Of a stretch of 64,000 bases of DNA, positions 19,934 through 29,498 are shown piece by piece (positions within the stretch are counted from its first letter, which is position 1; each line of letters opens with the position of its first letter). The position numbers were made by a program, and so were the translations under genes. The stretch spans positions 372,001-436,000 of the forward strand of contig NZ_RPHB01000004.1 of assembly GCF_019343195.1 (NCBI RefSeq). The letters are read 5' to 3'. The stretch comes from Arthrospiribacter ruber. Its GTDB lineage: Bacteria; Bacteroidota; Bacteroidia; Cytophagales; Cyclobacteriaceae. Under the pieces are notes generated by a model. It was not told where the DNA came from, did not search any database, and saw only the letters and a program-made list of their open reading frames with translations.

Positions 19934-20368
19934 ATGTATACAGGATTACAACATCTTCATTCAGGTCTCGCATACCTGGTTTTGGCCATTTTGGCAATTG
20001 TTTTTATTCTAGCATTAGTAGGGTCTTTAAGCAATAGGGCTTTTACAGAAAAAGACCGGAAACTTGCTCTAGTAGGTTTCATATTGGCACACGTTCAGCT
20101 TTTGGTCGGATTGATCTTGTATTTTGTGAGTCCGGTGGGCTTCTCTTTACTCAAAGGCGGAGGAGCTATGTCGGACAGTGCTGCCAGACTCACTGCCCTG
20201 GAACACCCCTTGATCAATATTGTGGCTATTGTACTGATTACTATTGGTTATTCAAGAGCTAAAAAATTGACTGAAAGCCGGGCCAAATTCAGGTCCATTT
20301 ATATGATGTATGCTATCGGACTTTTATTGATCCTAAGCAGAATTCCGTGGGGATCTTGGTTGGGGTAA
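19934..20368 (+). CDS. Small four-helix membrane protein with conserved histidines
   Basis: A 144-residue protein with four predicted membrane helices (about 8-30, 44-66, 88-106, 120-138). Histidines lie at helix starts or inside helices: LQHLHSGLAYLV, LAHVQLLVG and LEHPLINIV. That pattern would suit a b-type heme or metal site, and related short proteins in Bacteroidota are often labelled cytochrome-b-like, but ligation is not proven. It stands alone, followed by a strong bidirectional terminator. Confidence 0.75.
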   Translation: MYTGLQHLHSGLAYLVLAILAIVFILALVGSLSNRAFTEKDRKLALVGFILAHVQLLVGLILYFVSPVGFSLLKGGGAMSDSAARLTALEHPLINIVAIVLITIGYSRAKKLTESRAKFRSIYMMYAIGLLLILSRIPWGSWLG

Positions 20369-20415
20369 CTATTCCTAAATTCAATTTCCAGGTTTAAAAA
20401 CATCATAAGATTTAT

Positions 20416-20450
20416 AAATAAGGCCAGTGCTCAAAGTTCTGGCCTTATTT
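20416..20450. terminator. Bidirectional terminator with perfect 12-bp stem
   Basis: AAATAAGGCCAG (20416-20427) and CTGGCCTTATTT (20439-20450) are perfect complements around an 11-nt loop. It serves the small membrane protein on + and, before the insertion at 20451, must have served the AsmA gene on -. Confidence 0.88.
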
Positions 20451-20716
20451 AGGGCGTGCTGAAAAACGCCAACTGAAGAATAAATTCTTTAAATTTTGAT
20501 GAATACCCCATTTGTCAGGTATTTTCTTTTTAAGCATGTGCACGTTTATTCAATGTTATAGCTTGATTTCAGTGCTCCTTAAAATTTCAAAATTCGAAAT
20601 TTTAAGGCTAGTCTCAGGCATACCATCTTCTTCATTGGGCTCACTCGAAGTTTAAGCATACATCTTCATTCGCCCGCTTTGAATCTGGCATACCTGAGAC
20701 TTTTTCAGCAAGCCCT
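20451..20716. mobile_element. MITE-like element, copy 1 (266 bp)
   Basis: Ends are imperfect terminal inverted repeats: AGGGCGTGCTGAAAAA on the left and, reverse-complemented, AGGGCTTGCTGAAAAA on the right. A 4-bp direct repeat ATTT flanks it (20447-20450 and 20717-20720). An inverted copy of equal length lies at 60683-60948. Inside is a perfect 12-bp stem (20577-20588 with 20596-20607, 7-nt loop) and an imperfect repeat of GTCTCAGGCATACC near the right end. It contains no ORF of transposase size. Confidence 0.85.
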
Positions 20717-23700
20717 ATTTATTTTTATCTCTTCCCAAGCCTATTTTGTAATTATCAGGAGTACCGCTCATCGAAATATTCAGGAATCTCACTCTTGAAT
20801 TTGGATCTCTCCTAATGATCTCATCCTCCTGTTCAGGATCGATTTCCTCACGGGATTTACCGCCAAAGAGTGACCTAAAGCCCACTTGAGTCACCAATCC
20901 TAACGGAACCCTGATAAAATAATCCATGTTCAGATCAAGGCTTTGCTTCCCGGAAATCTCAATAAAACCCAAACTGGAATTGATGTTCATCCTTGGAATA
21001 TTCAAAATACCCTCTTTGAGTTCAAAGGTATTTTTCAAAGTATCAAACCTCACATTATTCAGGTTCCGGTCCTTAAAATAATCCCCCATGGCCTGTAGTG
21101 GTGCGAATTTGACCAACCTTCCTTGGTAGACAATTAGGTCCATTTGCGCTTCAGACTTTTCAATAATCGGCGTAAGATCTGGATATACCAGAAAATTACT
21201 TTTGATAGTTCCCGAGACCAAACCATGAAGATTTTCGTTGATCATCTGATCTTGTCCAAAGTTGTCAAACTTAATCATCAGCTTGTCCAGATCAAGCTTT
21301 TCAGCTTTCATCGTACTGTTGAAATAGATTTTATCAGGATCTGATCCGTTAAAATAACCTTTTACTCCAAGTCTGCCATCCGCTGCCCTAAGCCCCAGTG
21401 TGTCTACATAGAGGTAATGGTTTGGGGTTGTTCTTCCTTCAAAGACCACATCATCCAACCAAAATGTATGGTAATTCATCTTATCGATCCGGGCCGAAAA
21501 ATCCATATCAGAAAAAGGCAACTCAAAAATATTAAAAGCTTCCTCATGCTTCACTTCCTTATCGATGGATTCAAATCCCAATAAAGCATCCAAATCCAAT
21601 CTCTCAGAGATTATCGAGAAATAATTTTTCTTGGAAACCAGGCTATCTGAAAGGTTGTATCCAAGATTTACCTTAAAATCAGAAATACCCATTTTCCCTT
21701 TAAAATCATCCACTTGGACAAAATTTTCTTCAAAATGAACCCTTCCTTGAAAATCCTCCAACTTAAGGGGATGGATTTTCATTCTGCCCTGCAATTGTTC
21801 CAAAACCAAATCAGCAGACTGAAAATCTCCATCATACAGAAGGTTTACTTTTCCTTTGGCTTTTACCTGTTGAAGTTGTTCCTCACGGTAATCTTCAGGA
21901 AGGTAATTTACCCCTTGATATGTCAAGAGGTCATTGACTACCAAATTCTCGGATTCAAAATCAAAGTAAATATTGCTGCTTCCTACTGTGACCTGCTCAA
22001 ACCACTTGGGATAATTGTCGATTTTTCCAGTAAACCTGAAATCTGACGTATCTATCATTCCAGTAAACTCTTTGATTTCGAGCTTCTTTTCACCGATCAA
22101 AATATCCACGTCAAAATCATGGAGCTCATGTGGGAAATGCTTCAATTTAGCGTAAAAATCTTCCACAAAAAACTCTCCTTTTGGAAGATATTCGAAATTC
22201 TGTAGCTGATTTCCTCTGGATTCAAAAGCCAACTTTACCCTGAAATCCGTGATCACTTCTGTCATGCTGCTGTCTTCAGGAAGCAGTTGGCCCAGATCAA
22301 TTTTAGTCGCTTTGGCACTCATGTTGGCCTTAACAGGTAAATCCTCTCCGTGAATCAACGCGGGAAAATCATCAAACGATCCCTTCATTGAAAAATCGGA
22401 ATCAAGTATTTTGAAATCCAGCCTGTCCAACCTAAGATTTCCCTCTTTCATAAAAGCATAGGCATTCATTTGTCTGACCGGATAAGGTAATTCAGGAAGT
22501 GAAAAATTCAGATTCTTAACGATCAATTCACTCTGCAGGGTGTTTTGCATGTCCCCTACTGTTCCTATTCCTGATTCGATATCAATCAATTCATCAAAAT
22601 CCATATTGAGCATCACCTGACCGCTGATCCCCTGAAGTCCCTCAATTTCAAAAAACTGGCCTAAAAAACCTAAATCCAGATCGGCATTCAGGTTGATCTT
22701 GACATAAGGATTTTCAAAATCCCTTATCACCAACCTTCCCTGAAATATACCTTCCTCAGGACGAGCATTGAAATTGAGCAATTGAAATTCAGATGTTTTG
22801 AGATTACGATCCTTTCCATTGGTAAAATAGCCTGTAAACCGGAGGTCATCTACTTTTTTGTCACTGTTGGGATTGAGAAAATAGGCGTTTTCACAACCAA
22901 ACTCTACTGCTATTTCGGGAACCTGTCCATTCCCTGCTTTGCCTCTTACCCTACCGTTAAAAAAAACCTCGCCTTGATTTTTATACCTTTTCAGACCTTC
23001 GGCTGTTTCATTGGGTAAAAAAGCAGCTATCAAAGAAAAGTCCGGTTTTTCACCACCTAGTTTTAGGTCCAGATCAATATCATCCTTGATAATGGCGCTG
23101 CCAGATAGAGAAAACCTCGCTTCCTCCAGTTGAAGCTGGGACTTTTTCAAATTGACTGTACCAGTAGCCTGATTGTAGTCTAAGGCCAAACCTAAGCCTA
23201 TGTTTTTTTCATTGAAAAAAGATGGCTCTCCATCCTGATAAAGGTCCAGCACCAATGCACCGTCCAAATCTACAAACACATGATCTTGCTGTAATTTAAT
23301 AGCAGCCTGACTTTTGGCGATCTTCATGCTGAGCGAAGAAGAGGAAGTTGGCTCTTGATGGGTGACTAAGACATCCTCAAGAGAAATAGATGATAGCGAC
23401 AAGTCTAACCCAACTTCATCTTTCTCCACTTCCTTTTCCATTTCTATGGCTTTCATCAAGTTCAGTTTGCCTTCGCTGTCCGTCAGCAGGTGAATTTTTC
23501 CTGAACTCAGTTTGACGGACTTGACGGTATAATTTCCTGAAATGATCTCCATAACATCAAAACCAACATATAGATCCTTTACTGACAATATGGTGTCCTG
23601 GTAATTTCCTTTTTCTCCGAAAAGCTTAGCCTGATGTAGGTCAATGGAGATGTAAGGAAAATTTTTGAAAGGAGAAATGTACGAATCCTTGATAATCAGT

Positions 23701-23849
23701 TCGCCCGGAATTTTTTCATTTAAAGCTGCCAAACCTTTTTGCGTAAGCTGTTTTTGATTTTTGTACAATAAAAAAACAGCTGCTCCTGGCAGCACTATCA
23801 AAAAGAAAAACAGGGGGATTAAAATCCAGAGGAAATATTTACGCTTCAT
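20715..23849 (-). CDS. AsmA family protein
   Basis: This 1044-residue protein has one N-terminal membrane helix (about 7-28) and a very long periplasmic beta-rich region. An AsmA N-terminal part (about 1-250) and the AsmA_2-like C-terminal part (about 850-1000, with GTIKSNFLVYPDLTPI and the following MDLIVYQGRLV) are recognisable. AsmA-like proteins are thought to bridge inner and outer membranes for lipid transport and to affect outer-membrane homeostasis. The stop codon TAG is formed at the junction with the 266-bp element; without the insertion the same position reads TAA, so the protein is unchanged. Confidence 0.87.
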   Translation of the reverse strand: MKRKYFLWILIPLFFFLIVLPGAAVFLLYKNQKQLTQKGLAALNEKIPGELIIKDSYISPFKNFPYISIDLHQAKLFGEKGNYQDTILSVKDLYVGFDVMEIISGNYTVKSVKLSSGKIHLLTDSEGKLNLMKAIEMEKEVEKDEVGLDLSLSSISLEDVLVTHQEPTSSSSLSMKIAKSQAAIKLQQDHVFVDLDGALVLDLYQDGEPSFFNEKNIGLGLALDYNQATGTVNLKKSQLQLEEARFSLSGSAIIKDDIDLDLKLGGEKPDFSLIAAFLPNETAEGLKRYKNQGEVFFNGRVRGKAGNGQVPEIAVEFGCENAYFLNPNSDKKVDDLRFTGYFTNGKDRNLKTSEFQLLNFNARPEEGIFQGRLVIRDFENPYVKINLNADLDLGFLGQFFEIEGLQGISGQVMLNMDFDELIDIESGIGTVGDMQNTLQSELIVKNLNFSLPELPYPVRQMNAYAFMKEGNLRLDRLDFKILDSDFSMKGSFDDFPALIHGEDLPVKANMSAKATKIDLGQLLPEDSSMTEVITDFRVKLAFESRGNQLQNFEYLPKGEFFVEDFYAKLKHFPHELHDFDVDILIGEKKLEIKEFTGMIDTSDFRFTGKIDNYPKWFEQVTVGSSNIYFDFESENLVVNDLLTYQGVNYLPEDYREEQLQQVKAKGKVNLLYDGDFQSADLVLEQLQGRMKIHPLKLEDFQGRVHFEENFVQVDDFKGKMGISDFKVNLGYNLSDSLVSKKNYFSIISERLDLDALLGFESIDKEVKHEEAFNIFELPFSDMDFSARIDKMNYHTFWLDDVVFEGRTTPNHYLYVDTLGLRAADGRLGVKGYFNGSDPDKIYFNSTMKAEKLDLDKLMIKFDNFGQDQMINENLHGLVSGTIKSNFLVYPDLTPIIEKSEAQMDLIVYQGRLVKFAPLQAMGDYFKDRNLNNVRFDTLKNTFELKEGILNIPRMNINSSLGFIEISGKQSLDLNMDYFIRVPLGLVTQVGFRSLFGGKSREEIDPEQEDEIIRRDPNSRVRFLNISMSGTPDNYKIGLGRDKNK

Positions 23850-23930
23850 TATTTATCAATTCTCCGAGGTCAATAAGCAAAACGCAAATAAATGAGGTAT
23901 GATTCTTAAATATTCTAAAAACTTCATTTT

Positions 23931-25373
23931 TTAATCTATAGTACCCGGTTTACGGAGATTTACACCCTCCTTCTCGGTTAAGGCATCGCCCAAATCCTTT
24001 CTTGCATGTTCCGCCAAATCCAGCATCTTTTGATAGATATCAGGATAATCTTCGATTACATTAGTGGATTCTGATTGATCTTTGGCAATATGATAAAGCT
24101 CCGGCTTTGAAAGCTCTCTCATTTCATATTTAAGTGGCATTCCGTCTTCACGAGGAGATTGGCCTTCCTTGAGAGACCTGTAGCTGTGTGGTAAGACCAG
24201 TTTCCACTCATCCATCAATACTGCCTGGAGGTCATTTCTGTTGTAATATATAAAATAAGCTTCCTGAGGCGATTTTGAGGCTGTATTCTTCCACATCGAA
24301 GTTATTTCCATTCCATCAATATGATTTTCAGGTAATCCGGCTCCCGTGACAGCAGCGATAGTAGGCAGTATATCAATGTTCATAGCAGGATGCTTTTGAA
24401 CACTTTGTGCAGGAATTTTACCTGGCCATTTGAAGATGGCCGGTACTTTTACTCCACCATCCCAAGAAGTTCCTTTACCTTCTTTAAGCGGGTATGCTGA
24501 TCCGGCATGTAAAGAGTATGACAACCAAGGACCATTGTCAGAGAGGAAAATAATCAAAGTATTTTCTTCTAATCCTTTCTCTCTGATCGATTTTACGATT
24601 TCTCCCACAGACCAATCCAACTCCATAATGACGTCTCCATATAAGCCCCTTTCTGATTTCCCTTCAAACTTTTCCGAGACAAAAAGTGGCACATGCGGCA
24701 TTGGGTGAGGCAGATAAAGGAAGAAAGGCTTTTCCCTATTTTTTTCAATAAAACTGATGGCTCTTTCTGTAAGCCAAGTGGTGAGCATGCTCTGATCAGT
24801 ATGAAGGGTATCCACTACCTTTTCATTTTCATACAAAGGCAGTGGAGGATAATAATCCTTAGTTTCGGGATGATAAGGCCACATATCATTGGAATAGGGG
24901 ATTCCGAAAAATTCATCAAACCCGTGGTTTGTAGGAAGAAACTCCGGGTAATGTCCCAAATGCCACTTGCCGAAAATAGCTGTTTGGTACCCTTTCGGCT
25001 TCAGCATTTTGGCGATTGTCACTTCCTCAGGGTTGAGACCATGCCTGCTGCTGTGATCTAAAGCACCATGAATTCCTATTCTGTTAGGGTAAGTACCCGT
25101 AAGTAAAGCAGCCCTTGATGCCGAACATACTGCCTGAGCCACATAGAAATTGGTAAATCTCATTCCTTCTTGTGCCAGTTGATCCAGATTGGGAGTGAGA
25201 ATGTCCGGAGAACCGTACACACCTAGGTCATTGTAGCCCTGATCATCCGTGTAGATCAAAACTATATTGGGCAAAGTTTCAAGCTCAGAACTTTCTTCTT
25301 TAACATTACAAGTGATTAAAATTGAAAAATAAATCAAAAGTATAGTTTGCTTGTATTTCATAGCATTTTTCAT
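23931..25373 (-). CDS. Sulfatase (formylglycine-dependent)
   Basis: A 480-residue lipoprotein (Cys at about residue 22). The sulfatase fold shows IYTDDQGYNDLG (metal-binding Asp43 and Asp44), the maturation motif CSASR (Cys83 to formylglycine), GKWHLGH and FLSDNG. The Cys-type motif means it needs an anaerobic (anSME) or FGE-type maturase, not found in this window. It probably removes sulfate esters from a polysaccharide or related substrate in the periplasm or at the surface. Neighbours are not glycan genes, so no polysaccharide locus is implied. Confidence 0.93.
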   Translation of the reverse strand: MKNAMKYKQTILLIYFSILITCNVKEESSELETLPNIVLIYTDDQGYNDLGVYGSPDILTPNLDQLAQEGMRFTNFYVAQAVCSASRAALLTGTYPNRIGIHGALDHSSRHGLNPEEVTIAKMLKPKGYQTAIFGKWHLGHYPEFLPTNHGFDEFFGIPYSNDMWPYHPETKDYYPPLPLYENEKVVDTLHTDQSMLTTWLTERAISFIEKNREKPFFLYLPHPMPHVPLFVSEKFEGKSERGLYGDVIMELDWSVGEIVKSIREKGLEENTLIIFLSDNGPWLSYSLHAGSAYPLKEGKGTSWDGGVKVPAIFKWPGKIPAQSVQKHPAMNIDILPTIAAVTGAGLPENHIDGMEITSMWKNTASKSPQEAYFIYYNRNDLQAVLMDEWKLVLPHSYRSLKEGQSPREDGMPLKYEMRELSKPELYHIAKDQSESTNVIEDYPDIYQKMLDLAEHARKDLGDALTEKEGVNLRKPGTID

Positions 25374-25637
25374 CTTTCCTAGGATTGGATAAAATCTTTC
25401 CCTAAATATCTCAAAATTCCCCTGATTAGGGTAATTTTTTGGGGAACTTGTTCCACACTATTCAACTGATGGCTCATAAATACCATCAATTAAGCTTTTT
25501 TGGCAGTTGGTCTTGGAATTGTATGTATTAAAATACCCTTGGCACTATGAATGTAAAAATTCAAACCGGTACGGATTAGTACTTCAGTTTGGAGCAATTG
25601 ATGTAGATTTTTCACAAACCAAAAACCTTTAATTGTC

Positions 25638-26852
25638 ATGGAACAATATTTTCTAAAACTCTTTTCTCTAACGATAATTTTCATGGGCGTAATACCTGAC
25701 TCCCATGCCCAAAAAGTGATCAACAAAACTGTTGAGGAAGAAATCAGCAGTGAAAAGGCAACTTTTAAGGTTGTACAGGTAGTAGAAGGACTGGAACACC
25801 CTTGGGCAGTCACATGGCTCGAAGATGGTAGCATGCTCGTGACAGAAAGGCCGGGAAGGCTGCTGCATATTGTTGGAGATAACATTACTTCTCTTGAAAA
25901 CCTACCTAAAATCGATACGGATGAAGATCAAAAAACTGCTCCTGATGGTGGCAATCAAGGTGGATTATTGGATGTAGTAGCCCATCCCAATTATGCTGAA
26001 AATGGCTGGATTTATTTTACTTATTCAAGCCCTGGTGACGATGATTCCAACTTTGGAAAGGGAGATTATGGTACCGGTACAGCCATTGCTAGAGCCAAAA
26101 TCTCTTCTGATAAGAAAAAACTGGAAGATGTAGAAGTTCTATATACGCAAGCACCTAAAACTGAACCTGGGAGACACTATGGTAGCAGGATAATTTTTCC
26201 GGGCGATGGTACTGTCATTTTTTCAATTGGAGACAGAGGAATCAGATATCCTTCCCAAGATCTTACAGATCCGGCAGGATCTATGATCAGGATTAAAGAA
26301 GCAGGAGGAGTACCTGAAGACAACCCATTGATAAACAAAGAACCGGGTAATTTGAGACCTGAAATATATTCCTTCGGACATAGAAATAATCAGGGTCTAG
26401 CGATTGATCCAAATACAGGGAACATTTGGACAACTGAGCATGGACCTAGCGGTGGTGATAAGGTACACTTGATAAAAAAAGGTAAAAATTATGGCTGGCC
26501 CCAAGTTAGTCAAGGTGTAGAATATTCGACTGGATCCAAAATCGGATTGGGAAAAGAAGCTCCTGGAGTAGAAAAACCTAAACACGTTTGGGAAGAATCC
26601 ATGGCTCCTTCCGGACTTGCTTTCCACAATGGCGGAAAAATTACTACTTGGAATGGAAATTTATTTGCCGGTTCATTATACAAAAAACAGTTGCATAGAT
26701 TGGAAATCAACGGGGAAGAAGTAACACACGATGAAGTACTTCTTACCGAAAAAATAGGGAGAATAAGAGATGTAAGAATGGGCCCAGATGGATATTTATA
26801 CTTGCTGACAGACCATGGGGATGGGGGATTGTACAGAATCGAATCCAAATAA
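25638..26852 (+). CDS. PQQ-dependent sugar dehydrogenase (YliI/sGDH-type)
   Basis: A 404-residue secreted six-bladed beta-propeller with a signal peptide (about 1-25). Family hallmarks are GLEHPWAVTWLEDGSMLVTE at the N-terminus, NQGGLLDVVAHPNY (about 112-125), HYGSRI, FGHRNNQGLAIDP and TEHGPSGGDKVH. Relatives are soluble aldose dehydrogenases that use pyrroloquinoline quinone and Ca2+, though some members lack PQQ binding. No PQQ biosynthesis genes are seen here. It is monocistronic and convergent with the DinB gene. Confidence 0.9.
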   Translation: MEQYFLKLFSLTIIFMGVIPDSHAQKVINKTVEEEISSEKATFKVVQVVEGLEHPWAVTWLEDGSMLVTERPGRLLHIVGDNITSLENLPKIDTDEDQKTAPDGGNQGGLLDVVAHPNYAENGWIYFTYSSPGDDDSNFGKGDYGTGTAIARAKISSDKKKLEDVEVLYTQAPKTEPGRHYGSRIIFPGDGTVIFSIGDRGIRYPSQDLTDPAGSMIRIKEAGGVPEDNPLINKEPGNLRPEIYSFGHRNNQGLAIDPNTGNIWTTEHGPSGGDKVHLIKKGKNYGWPQVSQGVEYSTGSKIGLGKEAPGVEKPKHVWEESMAPSGLAFHNGGKITTWNGNLFAGSLYKKQLHRLEINGEEVTHDEVLLTEKIGRIRDVRMGPDGYLYLLTDHGDGGLYRIESK

Positions 26853-26880
26853 AAAAAAGTGGCAAATGCCACCTTTTTTT
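26851..26880. terminator. Bidirectional terminator
   Basis: Stem GTGGC / GCCAC with an AAAT tetraloop, flanked by eight As on one side and seven Ts on the other, between two convergent genes. Confidence 0.88.
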
Positions 26881-27322
26881 ATTTATCCAAAATTCTCCTA
26901 TGGTAATTTATTTGCCCCAAATGATAATTGAAATGGGAAATCAAATGGACAAGAAAGAATTCATTGCTCATTTCATAGCCAAAGACATCTTCTGGATAAT
27001 TCCTGCTTAACCAGTCTTCAGGAAATTGTAGTAAAGCTTGATTGATTTCCAACATGGTATCATCTACCATTTTCAAAAGCTCTGTCAAGGACCTTTTATG
27101 TCCGGAAAACTCTTCCTCTCTATTCCTTACAAAGTTGCTTTTTCCCAGATGAAAACCGATATAATGGTTCAAATTGCCTACCAAATGTAGCGTAAGATGA
27201 CCAGCCGAATTGTTTATCCCTATGCTGGTTTCCCAGATGACTTCCTCATTTTGATAAGATTGAAGTTCACTTTTCAATCTTTTAAGGTCCCTATCAAACA
27301 AGGTCATTAAGGTATCTTTCAT
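26879..27322 (-). CDS. DinB superfamily protein
   Basis: A 147-residue four-helix-bundle protein of the DinB/YfiT-like superfamily. Candidate metal ligands are in HLTLHLVGNLNHYIGFHLG (about 41-59) and LVHLISHFNYHLGQINYHRR (from about 123), where His residues recur at the positions used in this fold. Members include metal-dependent thiol transferases that use bacillithiol or mycothiol, so the bshB1 gene in this window makes bacillithiol a plausible cofactor (inference). No partner gene is adjacent. Confidence 0.82.
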   Translation of the reverse strand: MKDTLMTLFDRDLKRLKSELQSYQNEEVIWETSIGINNSAGHLTLHLVGNLNHYIGFHLGKSNFVRNREEEFSGHKRSLTELLKMVDDTMLEINQALLQFPEDWLSRNYPEDVFGYEMSNEFFLVHLISHFNYHLGQINYHRRILDK

Positions 27323-27441
27323 GCAATTTTTACAGTTAATTTCAAATCATGCCAGCTGTTTTAAAGCCTTTCTTTTGGTCTTATTGGCCTCGGAGATAAA
27401 TCTTTTACAAAATTACCCATTGATAGTCCGAAATAAAGGTT

Positions 27442-28536
27442 TCAATCCCCAAACACTATTCCCAGGCCTTTGGCACCATCTACCAAAAAGCTGTTTTTGT
27501 CCACCACATTATATTCTTTGGTGGCATCTTCCAAAGGAACAGCTACAAAGGAGTTGTTGACAAAAGAAGCCATTTTCCCGAACTCACCCGCCATTACCAT
27601 ATCAAAGGCTTTCACGCCAAATAAAGATGCAAGCACCCTATCGAAAGCAACCGGTGTACCACCACGCTGCACATGTCCTAACACTGTTTCCCGGATTTCC
27701 GCTTTAACACCTGCATCCTTGAGCTGTTCGGACAGCTGGTAGGCTACACCGCCGAGTCTGACATGTCTAGAGCCTTTCTCACCTTCTCTTGATACGATTG
27801 ATCCTTCCTTCGCTTTTGCACCTTCTGCAATGACGATATTGACAAATCCTCTACCCTTTTTGTAGCGGGACTGTATCCTTTTGACAATTTTCTCAAGGTC
27901 ATAAGGGATCTCAGGAATCAGGCAGATTTCTGCACCTCCAGATATGGCCGTGTGCAATGCGATCCATCCGGCATCTCTGCCCATTACTTCCATGATCATT
28001 ACGCGGTGATGGCTTTCCGCTGTAGTCACCAATTTATCAAAGCTGTCAGAAGCAATCTGTACCGCTGTCTGAAATCCAAATGTCATATCAGTCGCAGAAA
28101 GGTCATTGTCAATAGTTTTGGGCACACCCACGATAGGGAGGCCTCTGTCAAACAAAGCTTTGGAAATTTTTTGAGACCCATCTCCCCCAATATTGATGAC
28201 CGCATCAAAACCCAAAGATTTAATCCGGTCTGCCAGTTCTTGTGTCCTGTCTTCAAACCGCACATTGCCATCTTCATCCTTTACCGGATAATGCAAAGGG
28301 TCGGCCTTGTTGGTGGTCTTGAGAATAGTACCTCCTCTGACATGTATGCCTGCTGTCTTTTTCGAACTCAATTTGACTATTCGAGGAGGATCTTCGCTCA
28401 CTCCATTAAAAGCTTCCATGCTTCCGTACACTTCCCATTGTTTGGATTTCTTTGCCCTTTTGCAAATCCCTCTGATCACGGCATTGAGACCGGGGCAATC
28501 GCCTCCTCCGGTAGCTACCAAAAGTTTTTTCATCAT
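27442..28536 (-). CDS. pfkA: 6-phosphofructokinase
   Basis: This 364-residue enzyme phosphorylates fructose 6-phosphate to the 1,6-bisphosphate in glycolysis. The phospho-donor site reads GGDGS (117-121) and the following motif PKTIDND (139-145) contains the catalytic Asp. The Gly in GGDGS fits ATP use rather than pyrophosphate (which has GGDD), while the Lys of PKTIDND is the group III version. Other motifs are MEVMGRDAGWIAL and LGHVQRGG. Start: two adjacent ATGs at 28536 and 28533. It is divergent from the NYN gene. Confidence 0.92.
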   Translation of the reverse strand: MMKKLLVATGGGDCPGLNAVIRGICKRAKKSKQWEVYGSMEAFNGVSEDPPRIVKLSSKKTAGIHVRGGTILKTTNKADPLHYPVKDEDGNVRFEDRTQELADRIKSLGFDAVINIGGDGSQKISKALFDRGLPIVGVPKTIDNDLSATDMTFGFQTAVQIASDSFDKLVTTAESHHRVMIMEVMGRDAGWIALHTAISGGAEICLIPEIPYDLEKIVKRIQSRYKKGRGFVNIVIAEGAKAKEGSIVSREGEKGSRHVRLGGVAYQLSEQLKDAGVKAEIRETVLGHVQRGGTPVAFDRVLASLFGVKAFDMVMAGEFGKMASFVNNSFVAVPLEDATKEYNVVDKNSFLVDGAKGLGIVFGD

Positions 28537-28589
28537 TTCTAAAATTTATTCCTAAATGCAACTTACAAAAAATGGTAGTAATATGTTGC

Positions 28590-28597
28590 CAAATGTA
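28590..28597 (-). promoter_or_regulatory. Candidate -7 box for pfkA
   Basis: The minus strand reads TACATTTG, a match to TAnnTTTG, 54 nt upstream of the ATG. A -33 element is not clear. Confidence 0.35.
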
Positions 28598-28670
28598 AAA
28601 GGAAGGTGGAATTACCTTTAATGAAACAGAATTGATTAACTTGGGACTTTTAAAAACAAAAGACTTTTTT

Positions 28671-29408
28671 ATGCAAAACGATAAAAGAATAGCCGTCCTG
28701 ATAGATGCGGATAATGTGTCTGCCAGTCCTATCAAAGAAATGATGGAAGAAATTGCCAAATACGGTAATCCTACTATCAAGAGAATCTATGGGGACTGGA
28801 CAAAACCCCAGTTGGCAAAATGGAAGAATGTCCTGTTGGAAAATGCCATTAATCCCATTCAACAGTACAGCTACACCACTGGAAAAAATGCCACTGATTC
28901 AGCTATGATCATCGATGCGATGGATATCCTCTACTCGGAAAAAGTAAACGGATTCTGTATTGTCTCCAGTGACAGTGATTTCACCAGACTGGCTATGAGG
29001 CTAAGGGAGGCGGGAATGCTTGTGCTGGGTATGGGGGAAAAGAAGACGCCGGAACCTTTCATTTCAGCATGTGATAAATTCATTTATGTGGAAATTCTCC
29101 AACAGGAAGAACCTGATCAGGAAACACAGAAAGGTCCTGCCAAAAGTAGACCTCAAGTAGATAAAATCAATCCGAAACTCGTAAGGTTGATTTATAATAC
29201 CATCGCAGACCTTGCCGACGATGATGGATGGGCATTTATGGGAGATGTAGGAAATCTGATTCAGAAAAAGCAGCCCAATTTTGACTCCAGAAATTATGGA
29301 TTCCAAAAACTCACTCCGCTGGTAAGCTCAATCAATGCTTTTGAAATCGAACAGCGCGAGGCTCAAAAGGGAAAGCATAAATTGATTTTTGTGAGAAATA
29401 AAGACTGA
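28671..29408 (+). CDS. NYN domain protein with C-terminal OST-HTH/LOTUS domain
   Basis: Start ATG 28671 (245 residues); a longer frame would require TTG at 28632. The N-terminal NYN (PIN-like) nuclease domain has its acidic residues in RIAVLIDADNVSAS, ATDSAMIIDAMDIL and IVSSDSDFTRLAMRLREAG. The C-terminal part (about 160-245, KLVRLIYNTIADLADDDGWA onward) looks like a LOTUS/OST-HTH RNA-binding module. Such proteins are predicted RNases; their RNA targets in bacteria are largely unknown. The mnmA promoter lies within its last codons. Confidence 0.85.
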   Translation: MQNDKRIAVLIDADNVSASPIKEMMEEIAKYGNPTIKRIYGDWTKPQLAKWKNVLLENAINPIQQYSYTTGKNATDSAMIIDAMDILYSEKVNGFCIVSSDSDFTRLAMRLREAGMLVLGMGEKKTPEPFISACDKFIYVEILQQEEPDQETQKGPAKSRPQVDKINPKLVRLIYNTIADLADDDGWAFMGDVGNLIQKKQPNFDSRNYGFQKLTPLVSSINAFEIEQREAQKGKHKLIFVRNKD

Positions 29409-29421
29409 AAAGTTACCTTTG
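29388..29421 (+). promoter_or_regulatory. Bacteroidota-type promoter of mnmA
   Basis: TTTG at 29388-29391 and TACCTTTG at 29414-29421 are separated by 22 nt. The -33 element lies inside the end of the NYN gene; the predicted transcript has a leader of about 70 nt. Confidence 0.6.
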
Positions 29422-29498
29422 CGAACCAATCATCAGTACATGATTGTTGATAAGCTGTGAAACCTCATGGACCTTGAACCCATGAAAATTTCAAAATT

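Noticed and set aside
20451..20716. Complete insertion sequence
   Set aside because: 266 bp with no ORF of transposase size; only a non-autonomous element is supported.
25490..25885. 131-codon minus-strand ORF opposite the PQQ dehydrogenase start
   Set aside because: Mostly antisense to the conserved signal peptide and first blade of the dehydrogenase; no domain.
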